Origin: Fragilariopsis cylindrus CCMP1102
Taxonomy: Eukaryota; Bacillariophyta; Bacillariophyceae; Bacillariales; Bacillariaceae
NCBI GenBank assembly: GCA_900095095.1
Contig: FMBT01000302.1
Span: 248,001-312,000 of the forward strand
DNA: 64,000 nucleotides
Direction of reading: 5' to 3'
Made by a program: the position numbers and the translations under genes
In this document: positions 1 through 11,149 of the stretch, piece after piece
Numbering within the stretch: the stretch's first letter is position 1
Layout of the letters: each line of letters starts with the position of its first letter
Notes under the pieces: generated by a model
Seen by the model: the letters and a program-made list of their open reading frames with translations, nothing else
The model's database searches: none
What the model was told of the DNA's origin: nothing

Positions 1-752
1 TAGATATTGAACTGATAAAAGCAGCTATAAGTGGCGGTGCACAAATCTATATAGTATGTGAAAGTGATAATACTAAATATTGTGTTGAAACAATAAAAGA
101 ACAAATCAATGTTGAATCAACATTATGTCCTATTACAATCGTATCACCTGATGATGGTGTTGTATTGAATAGTAGTAGCAGTAGCAGTGATGGTAATATT
201 GTTAATGACGACAAATCATGGTCATCAGTACGACCACAAGATTTAGAAGGTGAATTATCACAACCAATTTATGTACGTGATGGGAGTTTTGATTTTGATA
301 AGAACAACATCGATAAAAGTAAAAGTGAAACGAGAATTGCTGCAGCATCGACAATCACCACAGCAGAAAAAAAATCTTCTTCTTTGTCACGTCATAATCT
401 AGCAGAGGTTGTAGTCCAATGTTCATTACGATTAGTAACAACAACAACTGCATTTGATGATGATGGCTTCGTTAGTGGTAATAATCCTAGTCCTATACCG
501 GGTGTACGAGTTGTAAGAGTATCACCATACCCAAACAACAATGATAGCAAAAATAATTTATTACCTGCTGAACTAGATGAACGTCCAAATGCTGATTATT
601 TTTCGCGTACCGGTGGAAAAATTGCTAAAGCAGCAGCAGGAACTGTTACTAGTGTTGATTGGACAGAAACATTACAATGTTTTGAGAAAAGTTACAATAG
701 TGGACGTACGAAGACAATCGTGAAAATGTTTCCAAAACGTCCTGATATGTAG
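1..752 (+). CDS. 3' end of an atypical short-chain dehydrogenase / NAD(P)-binding-like protein (5' partial)
   Basis: The frame is open from base 3, so the gene enters from the left edge and its start is not in the window. About 249 C-terminal residues are visible up to a TAG at 750-752. Features resembling the second half of atypical (NmrA-like) SDR proteins are an SVRPQDLEG segment where that family has its conserved RP, then SRHNLAEVVVQCSLRL, which fits the SR-x-D/N-x-A-x-V helix, then VRVVRVSP. The C-terminus (SVDWTETLQCFEK) does not match a domain I can name. Low-complexity inserts (S-run, DKNN, TTTT) are typical of the window. The family assignment is inference from short motifs; an unrelated hypothetical protein is possible. 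The Rossmann glycine motif would lie upstream and cannot be checked here. Confidence 0.45.
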   Translation, partial: DIELIKAAISGGAQIYIVCESDNTKYCVETIKEQINVESTLCPITIVSPDDGVVLNSSSSSSDGNIVNDDKSWSSVRPQDLEGELSQPIYVRDGSFDFDKNNIDKSKSETRIAAASTITTAEKKSSSLSRHNLAEVVVQCSLRLVTTTTAFDDDGFVSGNNPSPIPGVRVVRVSPYPNNNDSKNNLLPAELDERPNADYFSRTGGKIAKAAAGTVTSVDWTETLQCFEKSYNSGRTKTIVKMFPKRPDM

Positions 753-759
753 ACGACCA

Positions 760-800
760 CTAGACTAGACTAGGATAGGCTAAATTCTAGTCTAGTCTAG
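760..800. terminator. Perfect 14-bp inverted repeat just downstream of the first gene
   Basis: CTAGACTAGACTAG at 760-773 is the exact reverse complement of 787-800, separated by a 13-base loop. It begins 8 bases after the stop codon. It would fold as a 3'-UTR hairpin in the transcript, or could be the scar of a small palindromic insertion. The role is inferred. Confidence 0.5.
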
Positions 801-883
801 CAGTACAGTAGTAGCCTAAAGTAAGAACAATTTTAACTTTACAATGTATGGCAATCATCATATTTTATAGACGTAGTTTCTAT

Positions 884-1255
884 CCGCGCTATCGCTTGAA
901 AATTTAGCACCTTATTACTTCCTCCAGTCAGCGCTAATTTACTCCGCCTATCCTGTGAAAATTTCCTGCATTTTACTGATCCTAGCTATCGCTTGAAAAT
1001 TAAGACGCGCTAAAGCACGGAGAGTTATTCGAAAACTTTCAAAATCTCCTTTTATTTTTTTAATTTCCTGTTGTTTGGAAATTTTCAAGCGATAGCGCGC
1101 GGTAAAATTAGCGCTGACCGGAGGAAGTAAGACGTTGTTGAACCCTTAAAATCTATCCACAAAATGCGAAATGTACGAAAAAAATAAAAATAAGCGAGAT
1201 TTTAAGGTTCTAGCTTGGTTTACTTACACGCGCTAAATCTTCAAGCGATAGCGCG
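884..1255. repeat. Nested fold-back (large imperfect palindrome), MITE-like
   Basis: Three pairs of inverted segments are nested. The outer pair is 885-911 with about 1229-1255 (core CGCTATCGCTTGAA / TTCAAGCGATAGCG). The middle pair is about 913-942 with 1102-1131 (core CAGCGCTAAT / ATTAGCGCTG flanked by TTCCTCC / GGAGGAA). The inner pair is 984-1003 with 1081-1096, again the GCTATCGCTTGAAAAT motif. The centre is near 1055. No ORF is present, so it cannot encode its own transposase. Short pieces of the same motif (AGCGCGCGGTAAA) recur near 30,543. The rest of 801-1401 contains no gene I can support. Confidence 0.6.
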
Positions 1256-1401
1256 ATTGGAAGTTAGGGGTGCATGGAGAAAGTACAGTTACGACCGCTA
1301 CGTCGCGTCATGTCAAATCTTTTTCTTTTCATTTGTTGCGAATTATTATTTGTGTTCTTGTTGATGTTGGCTTCAATAGATGCTACTGTATATATATTGC
1401 T

Positions 1402-4400
1402 TTAGTTTTCCCCTTCAAGTACATATGATACACAACCCCTCTGAGTTGCATCATCGATCATTTTCTTTAATGTTCCACCATCACCCCCCATATTAGTGGT
1501 AGTAGCAGTAGTTGCATTAGACATGTTTCTTGCCGTTACCTTAGGTGTTATCGCCCAAGGGGACGATGACGATTTTGATGATGATTGACAATTATAAAAA
1601 CCACGAATATTACCAAGACAAATTAATTTATATTTTGCTCTTGTTAATGCAACATTCATTCGACGATTATCTTTTAAGAATCCTGCATTATTAGATGTAC
1701 GCACAAAACTTAATATAACAATATCAGCTTCACATCCCTGTGATGAATCTACAGTTGCAACTAATACATTTGACATACCACCTTCTTTATGTAACATTTG
1801 TTTCAACGTAGCAACCTGTGCACTATAGAATGTAATTATCCTTATCTTATCGGATGTACACCATTCAGAAGAAGAAGGAGAAGCAGATGTAGCAGCAGAA
1901 GAAGTTTTACCTGCATTTTGTTGTTGTTGATGGTACCATCTTTTTCGGATAATCCGTAAAAATGCTACAACAGCAGAAGCCTCATCGACGTTATAGTACG
2001 AACCGCTAGATGATTGACGTTCTTTACCGTTCACTTGGAAAAAGCACCAAGGTGGTGTTGCTTCTAATAGTTGTTGTCCACCAATACCACCATTATTTCT
2101 ATTAGTACGTAATGACGATGATGACGATAATCCTAGTCCGTATCCATCCTGTTGGACGTTATTACCATTTGTTACCTTACCATTATAAAATTGATTCGAT
2201 GGGAACAATGATATTTCTGGTTTCATTCTATATTGTATATTAAGCATTGTTTGTGAATGATTTAAATCTTCAGTAAGACGTACATGTAATGATCGTGACA
2301 AACCACATTTGACTGCATATGGACTAGAAACCATTGCTGGTAATTGCATTGGATCACCAACTGCTAATAAACGACGTGGTCTTAAATGTAATGGTATTAA
2401 TAATTCTGGTTCTGTTGTTGCAGCTGCCTCATCAACAATCCAATCATCAAATCGTTTCGTTTGTTTCATTAAGGATGTACCACACGTGCTTAAAGTACTG
2501 AATACTATCTGTGCAGAATATAATAATTCTGGTACAGCCAGTACTTCAAGTGATGGTGAATCTCTACTATCCCCACCAGACGACAACCCCGCACCATTGT
2601 TTGTTGAATCATCATTCCTCAATATCGCTATAAGCTGACGTAAACAAAACATAGCTTCGGATACGTTTTCTTGTTCTTGTTTGTCATTTTCGTAATTGCC
2701 TTCGACTTCGTCTGCAACTACAAGTAAATAACGTAATAACTTTTGAGACAATTTTACTAGACCTGATTTTTTCGACAATTGTGGTAAATTCTTTACGAGT
2801 CTTGTATGTAAACTCCATGCTTTTATTCGTATTGAATCATTTATCATGGTGTTACTATCGCTACTACCGCAATCATTGTTATTGGTATTATTAATTGATG
2901 GAAGAGGACATACCTTTGGCAACCATGCACATACACCCCGGTTATTATTATTTTTGTTCGATCCATTAGTACTTTTACTATTCGTTGATAAAGATTTTAA
3001 TAAATCAGTATAATCATCTGCAAGGGATGATATCCATGTGTAACAAAAAACTCGTTTCAATTGTGAATCAACAAAAGATAATTCACTATTTCCGTTACTA
3101 TCATTATTTTCCAATAACTTATCTTCTACACCAATTAATACAATAGGAATACCATTGCCGCTGCCACCATCAATACCACCACTACCATCTAATATATTAG
3201 GATATGATTCTAGAAATCGTTTTGCTATAACACCAACAGCTTTATTTGTTGGTGCAGTAACAAGTATTCTTCTTCTACTAGCAGGCCTACCATCATCATT
3301 GTCATTATTATTATTATTATTATTCATTAATAATTTTGCTAATACAGAAACAACAAAAGTCGTCTTACCAGTCCCCTAGAGAGTAACGACAAAAAGTTCA
3401 GCAAAGGCCGTAGAACGATGAGGAACGTGTTAGGCAAACAGTGTAACATTAAACAAAAAATGGACGACGATTTTTTGTGGTATATATCACACGACGTGAG
3501 ACTATAGAAACAACTTAATTGATTTTGCTTGTAAAGTATGGAAACAACTCAACGAAAAAAGCCGTATTACTTACCGGTGGACCTTGAATTAATTTTAAAC
3601 TACCATCTTTTGAATTAATAAAATTAATAGCAGCCTTTTCTTGTATTAGATTTAATTTCTTTGATTGTAGTTGTAATTTTAATTCTTGTGATTTTGTGCG
3701 TAATAATGACTTCGACAAATTCGAATCCGAATTCGAGTTGTTATCGTCGTCAATGTTACTATCTTCATTCTCAGGGTCACTGTTCTCATTTCCGGTATTG
3801 CCATCGTCGATGTGGCTAATGATAATCTCATCGTCTTCTTCTTCTTCGCTATCATCATCATCATCGTCACTCTCGTTCTCATCCTTGTTGTTTCTTTTAT
3901 CCTTCTTGTCATCTTCACTTTTATCATCATCACTTTTATGATTATCCGATTCATTATTATCATCATCATTATCATCGTCACTATAGTTAAATCGTATATG
4001 TGTTGATTCTTTTTGTCCCATAATTTTATTTAATAAACTGTTACTACTACCACTTTTATGTTTCTTACTACAACCATAATCACATGCCTCAAATTGACGA
4101 CAATTACTTATCAATGTTGTACAGAATCGTAATCGAAAACTTATACTCTGTAGAATTGATGAGGATGAGGATGAGGATGAGGATGAGGATGCACCCTCTA
4201 AATCGGATTGTTGCTGTGATTGTGATTGTAATTGAGCTCCTGCTGCTGCTGCTGTTGCTGCTAGTCCTATCATCTGTTGAAGTTGATATATCCCTTCATT
4301 GTCATATACAACTAATACCAATTTAGATGCATCACGTTTCCCTGATGGTAGAACTGATCCTAATAACTTTATCCTGCTTGACGAATCAGTTTTATCATTA

Positions 4401-5257
4401 TTAGTATCAATTATTTCAATTTCATAACAGCATCCTGGTCGTTGATTTGATAATTCCGTTGTTGTAAATCGTTTTATTGAAGTAGTATTTTCAAATTCAA
4501 GTACAAAAAAGTTGGTACGTTTTTGTTCACATATATCAATAAGTTTCACATTCATCCAACCATCAGTACCAGTACCAGTACTAATAGAAGAAGTGTTCTT
4601 CCTCCTATCTTTATTATTTTTTGTTAAAGCTTCTGTTAATGTATAACGGGATTCTTCCATGACAAGTATCGCTCTAGATGTAAAGAATGTACGAATATTA
4701 TCAGTATGAGGTATAACACCACCGGTGTTATATTCACCGGGTGGTAATCCTAAACCTAATCCTAAACATATCCGTTGAAGAATTACCTTTCTATTGTTGT
4801 TTCCCGCCGAAGAAAAATTCGATGGTTGTAATAATGCAGCATAAAAACGTTCACTTGGACGTAATTTTCTATTTGAAAGAATATTGTTCATGACTCTATC
4901 CTCATGATTATCGTGAACATTATTATTGCTGGACTTCTTATTTTTCTTATTATCATGATGATGCCGATGATGATGATGAGACTTATTATTATTATACTGA
5001 TCATATCCAAACTCCTGATGTAAATTCTTATTCCTTGGTGGTTCCCATTGTCTTTTTCTTGCTTCCTGACGTGCACGTTCAGCACCACCAATGAATTTTT
5101 TATTTTTATTATAATTTTGAGAGTATGACGACGATGTTGTGTCGGCGTTATTTAAATTTAGACTTAGATGACTGTCATAGTTGTTCTTATTGTTGTTACC
5201 GTAGTATCCATGGTTATCATTTTTGTTTTTTCTATCGTTATTCCTTCTACTTGCCAT
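1402..5257 (-). CDS. UPF1/senataxin-type SF1 RNA/DNA helicase, two exons
   Basis: Exon 1 is 5257-3575 and exon 2 is 3375-1402, joined over a 199-base GTAAGT...AG intron, giving about 1,218 residues. Splicing completes the Walker A motif: exon 1 ends LKLIQGPP and exon 2 begins GTGKTTF. Other helicase motifs are in exon 2: Ia (TAPTNKAVG), II (DEAA, about residue 876), III (GDPMQLPA), IV (NIQYRM), V (VDSSQGCEADIV) and VI (RRMNVALTRAK). This set defines the UPF1-like (SF1B) group, ATP-driven 5'-to-3' helicases of RNA surveillance, R-loop removal or RNA silencing. The first ~530 residues are low complexity (N, H, S runs, acidic stretch about residues 430-510) and give no subfamily signal. The gene is divergent from the FkbM gene, with 496 bases between the starts. 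SETX/ZNFX1-like versus SMUBP2-like cannot be decided by eye. Confidence 0.9.
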
Positions 5258-5753
5258 GGTGAATACAGTACAGTAGTGCTATTGATTGTGATGTTGTGTT
5301 ATGTCACTTTTTCAAAAGAAAAACGAAATGCATTCAATTTACAGTACATTCATTCACACATGAAAAACGAATGGCATGGTAAAAACACTGACGAGGCAAG
5401 ACGTACTGGTAAAAATCTGTTCGGTCATTTGGAAATTACGTACCCAACAAGCTTGTGAAAGGAGAAATGAGACACAAGAATACGTATGTTTGAAAATTCA
5501 ACACAACACAAATCACATACTGTTGCAACATGCAGCAACACCAAAAAGAGAACCAAACAAGAATCGAATCGATTTGCAACACAACAATAAGGACGCACCT
5601 ACATTATACAGACAAGCAAGCAAGGAAAACGCGGAAACAAGAACAAGCCAACACCACAATTAAGACGCAGACAGAGAATCACAATTAAGCCATAAACGTA
5701 AATTCCAAGATAAGAAAATTATCTTTATTTTATTCATCAGATATTTATTCATT
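5258..5753. promoter_or_regulatory. Shared intergenic region between divergent helicase and FkbM genes
   Basis: The two start codons face away from each other across 496 bases, so both promoters and 5' UTRs must lie here. It is rich in ACAA/CAAC on the + strand. I see no TATA box or initiator that I would defend. The two short + strand ORFs in it have no recognisable content. Confidence 0.5.
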
Positions 5754-6902
5754 ATGATGAAGGAGGGTCCAGAAAATATTGATAGCCGTCGACTACGATC
5801 ATTATCATCGTCGAAGTCATCGAAGTCATATAAGACGTTGGTATTGTGTATAATAAAGAATTCTACACCATCAAAAATACATACATTGTTTACAGTCTCT
5901 TTACTATTGTATATATTTATTATTACGAAAGATAATTTTGATGCTACTAATCATACCGCAATTATAACATCAAGGAATGCTGCTACTGGAGTGTCGTCAT
6001 CCTCTAGCAGACGTGAAGAACCACGGTTAGGTGACAGGTGTTATAATATATTGATTGATGTTGGTGGAAATGTTGGTGTCCATGGACGTTTTTTATTTGA
6101 ACCAGAAAAATATCCTGACTCGTTTTCATCAGTACAATTATTTCGTGATGAATATGGTATAGAACGTAACAATTTAGATTATTGTGTTTTTGTTATTGAA
6201 GCAAATCCACAACATTGGAAACGATTAGATATTATATCAGACGCCTATTCAAAACTTGGATGGAACTATCATGTTATAAAAGCTGCTGCATCAGATATAA
6301 ATGGTAATATGACATTTTATCATCAAGGATATGATGACAATCAAAATAATGAATGGGGATTTTCAAATGTACATGATTATCAAAAACGGAATGAATCTGA
6401 ATTATTTGACAATAATTATACTATAAATACAAAATATCATTCAAAAGAAATCGTACCAGCAATACGATTAAGTGAATGGATACAATATCATATATTAGAA
6501 CGTACAATACCAAAAGTACCACCATCCTTAATATCAATGCAGGAGACTACAATGAATAATAATACAGGAAACAATAATACAATAGCAGGAAAACCACCAA
6601 TATTAGGTATGAAAATGGATATAGAAGGTTCCGAATATATTGTATTACCAGATTTAATACATTCTAATACATTATGTCAATTTCAATTTATATTTGGTGA
6701 ATTTCATTTTTGGTTTGCACCAATACAACATAGTGTTGGACATCGTGTATCATTGGATACAGTGAAAGAATTAATGGAATATGAATGGGCAATCATAAAA
6801 ATTATTGAATCCTCCAGAAATTGTTTAATACGATGGATAACAAGTGATGATGAATCCTATTTACATGATGGTATACCATTACCGACATTACCTAGTAACT
6901 AA
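5754..6902 (+). CDS. FkbM-family SAM-dependent methyltransferase, type II membrane protein
   Basis: The ORF encodes 382 residues without introns. A short cytoplasmic tail is followed by one hydrophobic segment (about residues 43-58) and no cleavage-like site, which fits a signal anchor of a Golgi or ER luminal enzyme. The catalytic region starts at ILIDVGGNVGVHG (about 99-111), the glycine-rich SAM motif. It continues with CVFVIEANPQHW, the acidic end of strand 2, and KAAASDINGNMTFY, then GMKMDIEGSEYIVLPDL, the signature M-D-I-E-G of FkbM proteins. These enzymes typically O-methylate sugars or other hydroxyls; the substrate is unknown. The gene begins with ATG-ATG at 5754/5757; either can serve as start. 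It ends in a TAATAA. Confidence 0.88.
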   Translation: MMKEGPENIDSRRLRSLSSSKSSKSYKTLVLCIIKNSTPSKIHTLFTVSLLLYIFIITKDNFDATNHTAIITSRNAATGVSSSSSRREEPRLGDRCYNILIDVGGNVGVHGRFLFEPEKYPDSFSSVQLFRDEYGIERNNLDYCVFVIEANPQHWKRLDIISDAYSKLGWNYHVIKAAASDINGNMTFYHQGYDDNQNNEWGFSNVHDYQKRNESELFDNNYTINTKYHSKEIVPAIRLSEWIQYHILERTIPKVPPSLISMQETTMNNNTGNNNTIAGKPPILGMKMDIEGSEYIVLPDLIHSNTLCQFQFIFGEFHFWFAPIQHSVGHRVSLDTVKELMEYEWAIIKIIESSRNCLIRWITSDDESYLHDGIPLPTLPSN

Positions 6903-6910
6903 TAACGAGT

Positions 6911-6940
6911 ACTAGTAACTAGCTAGTTAGTACTAGTAGT
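6911..6940. repeat. CTAG-type palindrome downstream of the FkbM gene
   Basis: TAACTAGCTAGTTA (6917-6930) is a perfect 14-base palindrome, extended on both sides by CTAGTA / TACTAG with a small bulge. It lies 15 bases past the stop codon. The 12-base core AACTAGCTAGTT recurs downstream of the TenA gene. Confidence 0.5.
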
Positions 6941-7790
6941 CAATGAATCCTACACGTCCAAAAAAAAGTAATTACTTACTTAGTAACCCTTTAATTTCTA
7001 GTCAAAGGACAGACATGTACTTATTTAGTTTTTATCTTAAATAACGCGAAACAACTAAATCATGTCCTGCGGTACTTGCTACCTGTACCACTCCACTTTC
7101 TGGCATTCTTACCAATCCTAGCATGTTTTGATTACATGTGCACTTGGCACTTGTGTGTTTTAATAGCGGTGGGTTTTGACCTGTGACACCCAAAATAGAT
7201 GTATGGATACCTAAAGCAATGATATAATCAAAAAAACCTTTATGAGTTAGGTTGATGCCTAGCTATTTTACTTGGGACTCAGCATACATGGTATGGGGGC
7301 GGTAGCATCTCAAATATTTTTGTAATGTGTGCATTTTGGACTAGTTTATGTCTATTCTATTGTTCCTCACCCCACCACACCACCAATATGGCAAATTTTC
7401 CAAGCATTGTTGGTGTATTTTGACCATATTCATATATGGAAGGTATCTGGGTGTTGAAACCATGGTCCAATTCCTTTTTTTGATGTTGTGGCAGCCTATT
7501 TCTGAATGGTACTTTTGGGCATGGAAATATGACATGTTGGCCAAAATGCAATATTTGTGTTCTGGAGGCAAGAATAAGGTAAGTATGAGGGATCATAGCC
7601 CTTGGTTCACCCCCTATGGGTACAGGATGGATGACTGGGTGGTATTTTGGTGCACCATGCTGGTTCTTGAACCTAAGGAGAAGTTATTCATCTTGTTATT
7701 CAAAGTTGTTTACTATTCCAATAACCAAACTCCACTGGAGATTTTGTGAGATGAAAATAATACCAATCAGAATGACTTTAGTCAAGTGAT
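6941..7790. other. Non-coding stretch with no gene supported
   Basis: An open frame of 133 codons exists at 7348-7749 (+), Trp- and Phe-rich, with two overlapping ORFs on the other strand. None shows a domain, and the composition matches no neighbouring gene. The segment leads directly into the tandem array and may be part of the same repeat-derived block. I call no gene here. Confidence 0.4.
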
Positions 7791-9275
7791 GATGAACCAC
7801 CAGGAATGGTAGGAGGCAAACACAATGTTCAAGTACACTATGTGTATGTTTGTTCACCTGACCCATTCGGTGTTGTCCTCTGTAACCGTTTCAAATGAGA
7901 TATTTTACTGTTCATTATTTCCAAATTTGATTCATGTTGTTTGTGTGCCTGCCATAACAGCGTAACATATTTTATTCCGCAACCATAGGGAGATATAAGT
8001 AGTAGGAGGCAAACACAATGTTCTTGTACACTATGTAGATGTTAGTGCACCCAACCCATGGGGTATTGCTGTCTGCAACCCTTCTAAATCAGATTTTTTG
8101 TGGTTCATTTCTCAAAAATCATGTTTTTTTTGTGCGTGCCTGCAACACCTGCCACAGAAGCGAAATGAATTTTACTTCTCAACCACATGAATAGAAAAGT
8201 GGTAGGAGACAAACACAATGTTCTAGGACCTAGTAAACTACAGTATATGGATATTAGTGCACCTAACCTATTTGGTATTGTCCTCTGCAACCCTTTCAAA
8301 TCAGATATTTTGTGTTTCAATTCTGGTCAGAAATCATGGTTTTTGTGCTTGCAACAGCAGTGAAAAGGATTTTAATCCTCAACCACATGAATAGAAAAGT
8401 GGTAGGAGGCAAACACAATGTTCTAGTATACTATGTAAATGATTTTGCACCTGTCCTAGCTGCTGCTGTCTTATGGAACCCTTTCAAATCAGATATTTTG
8501 TTGTACATTTCTGGTCAAAAATCATGCTTTTTGTGCGTGCAACAGCAGTGAAATGAATTTTATTCCTCAACCATATGGACAGAAAAGTGGTAGGATGCCA
8601 ACACAATGTTCTAGTATACTATGTAAATGATTTTGCACCTGTCCTAGCTGCTGCTGTCCTATGGAACCCTTTCAAATCAGATACTTTGTTGTACATTTCT
8701 GGTCAAAAATCATGCTTTTTGTGCGTGCAACAGCAGTGAAATGAATTTTATTCCTCAACCATATGGACAGAAAAGTGGTAGGATGCCAACACAATGTTCT
8801 AGTATACTATATGAATATTTTTGCACCTGACCTAGCTGCTGTTGTCCTATGGAACCCTTTCATATGAGATATTTTCGTGGTTCATTTTGATTGATTTTTG
8901 TTCTTGTTTTTGTTGGTGCAACAACAGCGTAATGAATTTTATTCCTCAACCACAGAAAAGAAAAGTTGTAGGATGCCAACACGATGTTCTAGTAGGCTAT
9001 GTGGATGTTAGTGCATCCGGCTTATCTGGTGCTGTGTTCTGCAACCTTTTCAAATGAGATATTTTGTGGTTCATTTCTGATCCAAAATCTTGTTATTTTT
9101 GTGTGCCTGCCATAAAAGCGTTGTAATGCATTTTATTCCACAACCACAGAAAAAGAAAAGTTGTAGGATGCCAACACAATGTTCTAGTATACTATGTGGA
9201 TGTTAGTGCATCCGGCCAATTTGGTGTTGTCCTCTGTAACCCTTTCAAATAGTAGTATGAAATATTTTGTCCCCA
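7791..9275. repeat. Tandem array of about eight units, 188-200 bases each
   Basis: The marker CACAATG (once CACGATG) within a GGTAGGAKGCMAACAC-ATGTTC context occurs at 7821, 8014, 8214, 8414, 8602, 8790, 8980 and 9175, giving spacings of 193, 200, 200, 188, 188, 190 and 195 bases. Units also share GGAACCCTTTCAAATCAGATA and TGAATTTTATTCCTCAACC. The two units starting near 8602 and 8790 are nearly identical over most of their length, so amplification is recent there, while the outer units have diverged. Short ORFs inside it simply follow the repeat. The remaining 450 bases to the TenA start carry no gene and presumably the TenA promoter. Confidence 0.9.
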
Positions 9276-9725
9276 AATACATTTTATTTTCTCGGCCCCC
9301 TCTATGCTAATTTTGGGGGATTATTAATTATTACCAGTTACACTTTTAGAGATTTATAAAATATTTAATTTAAAACACTTCTTCTCAGGAAGTCCCCCAA
9401 ATAGAAAATTTAATTTGTGTTGCCTGTATTAAGCCTTCACCACGTTCGATGCATGCTGTTCAGTCGCCCTTAGTTACATCATTAAACGTACGTATGCGAC
9501 GAATCTTGCTTGGAGGGAACGCAAATGCAAAGCAACACAACGGCACAAGAAATAAACAAAATAACACCACATACAGGCAGTACATTGTGGGTATGTCCAG
9601 AGTAAGTCAGCGAGTCAACGAGACAAGCCTCAACCCAAGCATTTAGCAATCTAGCTAGAGACAACACTTTCGTTGCAGAATATACAGTATCCCGACTCTA
9701 CGGCGTATTATAGTATATAGGAAGG

Positions 9726-10547
9726 ATGACGACGACAAAACCAATTACAATCACATGTCAATCACTATGGGATAAAGCATATCCTATTGTAATCAAGGAA
9801 ACCGAAAAACATCCATTTTTAGTATCAATGGTCGATGGTACACTTGAAGAAAATAATTTTCGTTATTATGTTCAACAAGATGTACTGTATTTAAATGATT
9901 TTTCATATTGTTTACGTCAATTAGCATTAAAAAAAGCACCAACAACGAATGATAAAAACCTTTTAATTGATTTAGCGGATGGTGCCGAAAAAGATGAAAT
10001 TGCATTACATAATGCATATTTAAAAGGATGGAATACAAATGAAGAATCGTCGTCGTCAAAACAACAGCAACACGAGCAGATGCCGAATACATTGTTATAT
10101 ACCTCCTATATGAGACGTATAATTGATGGATCAGAAACAACATATGGTGAAGGATTAGCTGTTTTGCTGCCATGTTTTTGGGTATATATGCATGTTGGTA
10201 AATGTATGTTAAAATTACGCAATGAATTAGATACTAACAACACTACCACAGATAGTCAAAATAAAGAAAGTAGGAATCGACTACGACCAAAACATTATAA
10301 TGATTGGATTGATATGTATGCAGGTGATGAATTTGAACATGAAGTTAATAATTATATTCAATTAGTTAATAATGAACTACAACGTATACAAACAAAGCAA
10401 ACACAACATGGAACAACAGCACCAGTCAATGACAAAAAAGTGAACGAAGAATTAAAACAGATCGAATATCATTTTATTATGAGTTGTAAATTAGAACACA
10501 TGTTTTGGGATCAAGCAATCACAATGATGGAATGGCCAACAATTTGA
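9726..10547 (+). CDS. tenA: TenA-type aminopyrimidine aminohydrolase (thiaminase II family)
   Basis: The ORF encodes 273 residues in a single exon. The family pattern runs through the whole protein: SLWDKAYPIVIKETEKHPF at the start, YYVQQDVLYLNDF (Asp52, matching the conserved substrate-binding Asp), GEGLAVLLPCFWVY (Cys150, matching the catalytic Cys of the TenA_C subclass), DWIDMYAGDEFEHEV, and KLEHMFWDQA (Glu257). The known role is hydrolysis of degraded thiamine pyrimidines to hydroxymethylpyrimidine for salvage into vitamin B1. It has no signal or transit peptide, so a cytosolic location is likely. Length is slightly above the bacterial 220-240 because of Q/N/S inserts near residues 105-120 and 168-180. 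The start ATG follows AGGAAGG and is the first in frame. Confidence 0.93.
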   Translation: MTTTKPITITCQSLWDKAYPIVIKETEKHPFLVSMVDGTLEENNFRYYVQQDVLYLNDFSYCLRQLALKKAPTTNDKNLLIDLADGAEKDEIALHNAYLKGWNTNEESSSSKQQQHEQMPNTLLYTSYMRRIIDGSETTYGEGLAVLLPCFWVYMHVGKCMLKLRNELDTNNTTTDSQNKESRNRLRPKHYNDWIDMYAGDEFEHEVNNYIQLVNNELQRIQTKQTQHGTTAPVNDKKVNEELKQIEYHFIMSCKLEHMFWDQAITMMEWPTI

Positions 10548-11149
10548 TTATTATTTGTGAATAGTGGTACAAAAAATAATACTATACCAAACTATACTAT
10601 ACTATAAATATAAATTGTATTAAAGGAAACTCTATAATATATCGTATAAAATAGAAAAGTCAATATAGAGTAACTAGCTAGTTTGAATAGCAAAATTAAA
10701 AAATCCATATATCATCAAGAACGTTCCACCTAGTCCTGTCTCTCCCTCATTAATTATGAGTGATTACATATATTCATAGTTGTACTAATTTATCCTACCT
10801 TATTTAGCTAGTTAATTGTATTCATGTACCGTAAAACATGGTTGAAATTTGAATCAATCATTGCCTCTTTATGGCGGCAGATTTGACTTGATTATTTGTA
10901 TGTACGGTATAAGTTTTCCTGTATGGTAGGTGATTGTACGTACGTCCCGTGTACGTCTCGCGTACGTCGCGGTACATCTCGCTTCGCAAGCCTATTATGG
11001 CAAATCCCGGGATTGATTGAGTCATAGAGAACTTTTGACGTACAAATCTCATTTGAAGGAGCAGGTAGCGATGATAAAATCAATGGAGCGTGGACATAAT
11101 AAGACGCCCAATGGAATTCAAGGACAAATCGCTTCAGAATGATATCTAT
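10548..11149. other. Intergenic region with a repeated CTAG palindrome and a GTAC-rich stretch
   Basis: AACTAGCTAGTT at 10672-10683 is the same 12-base palindrome found after the FkbM gene. A GTACGT/CGTACG-rich stretch lies at about 10,930-10,980. Two overlapping minus-strand ORFs here have no coding character. No gene is supported. Confidence 0.4.

Noticed and set aside
3679-4326. ORFs of 64-100 codons on both strands inside helicase exon 1
   Set aside because: Shadows of the acidic and Ser-rich repeat tracts of the real coding frame.
7341-7749. Overlapping ORFs of 76-133 codons on both strands before the tandem array
   Set aside because: Three frames are open at once, none has a recognisable motif, and the region adjoins repeat sequence.
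7791-9275. Regularly spaced repeats considered as a CRISPR-like array
   Set aside because: The whole 188-200-base unit is repeated, with no short repeats separated by unique spacers, and the genome is eukaryotic.
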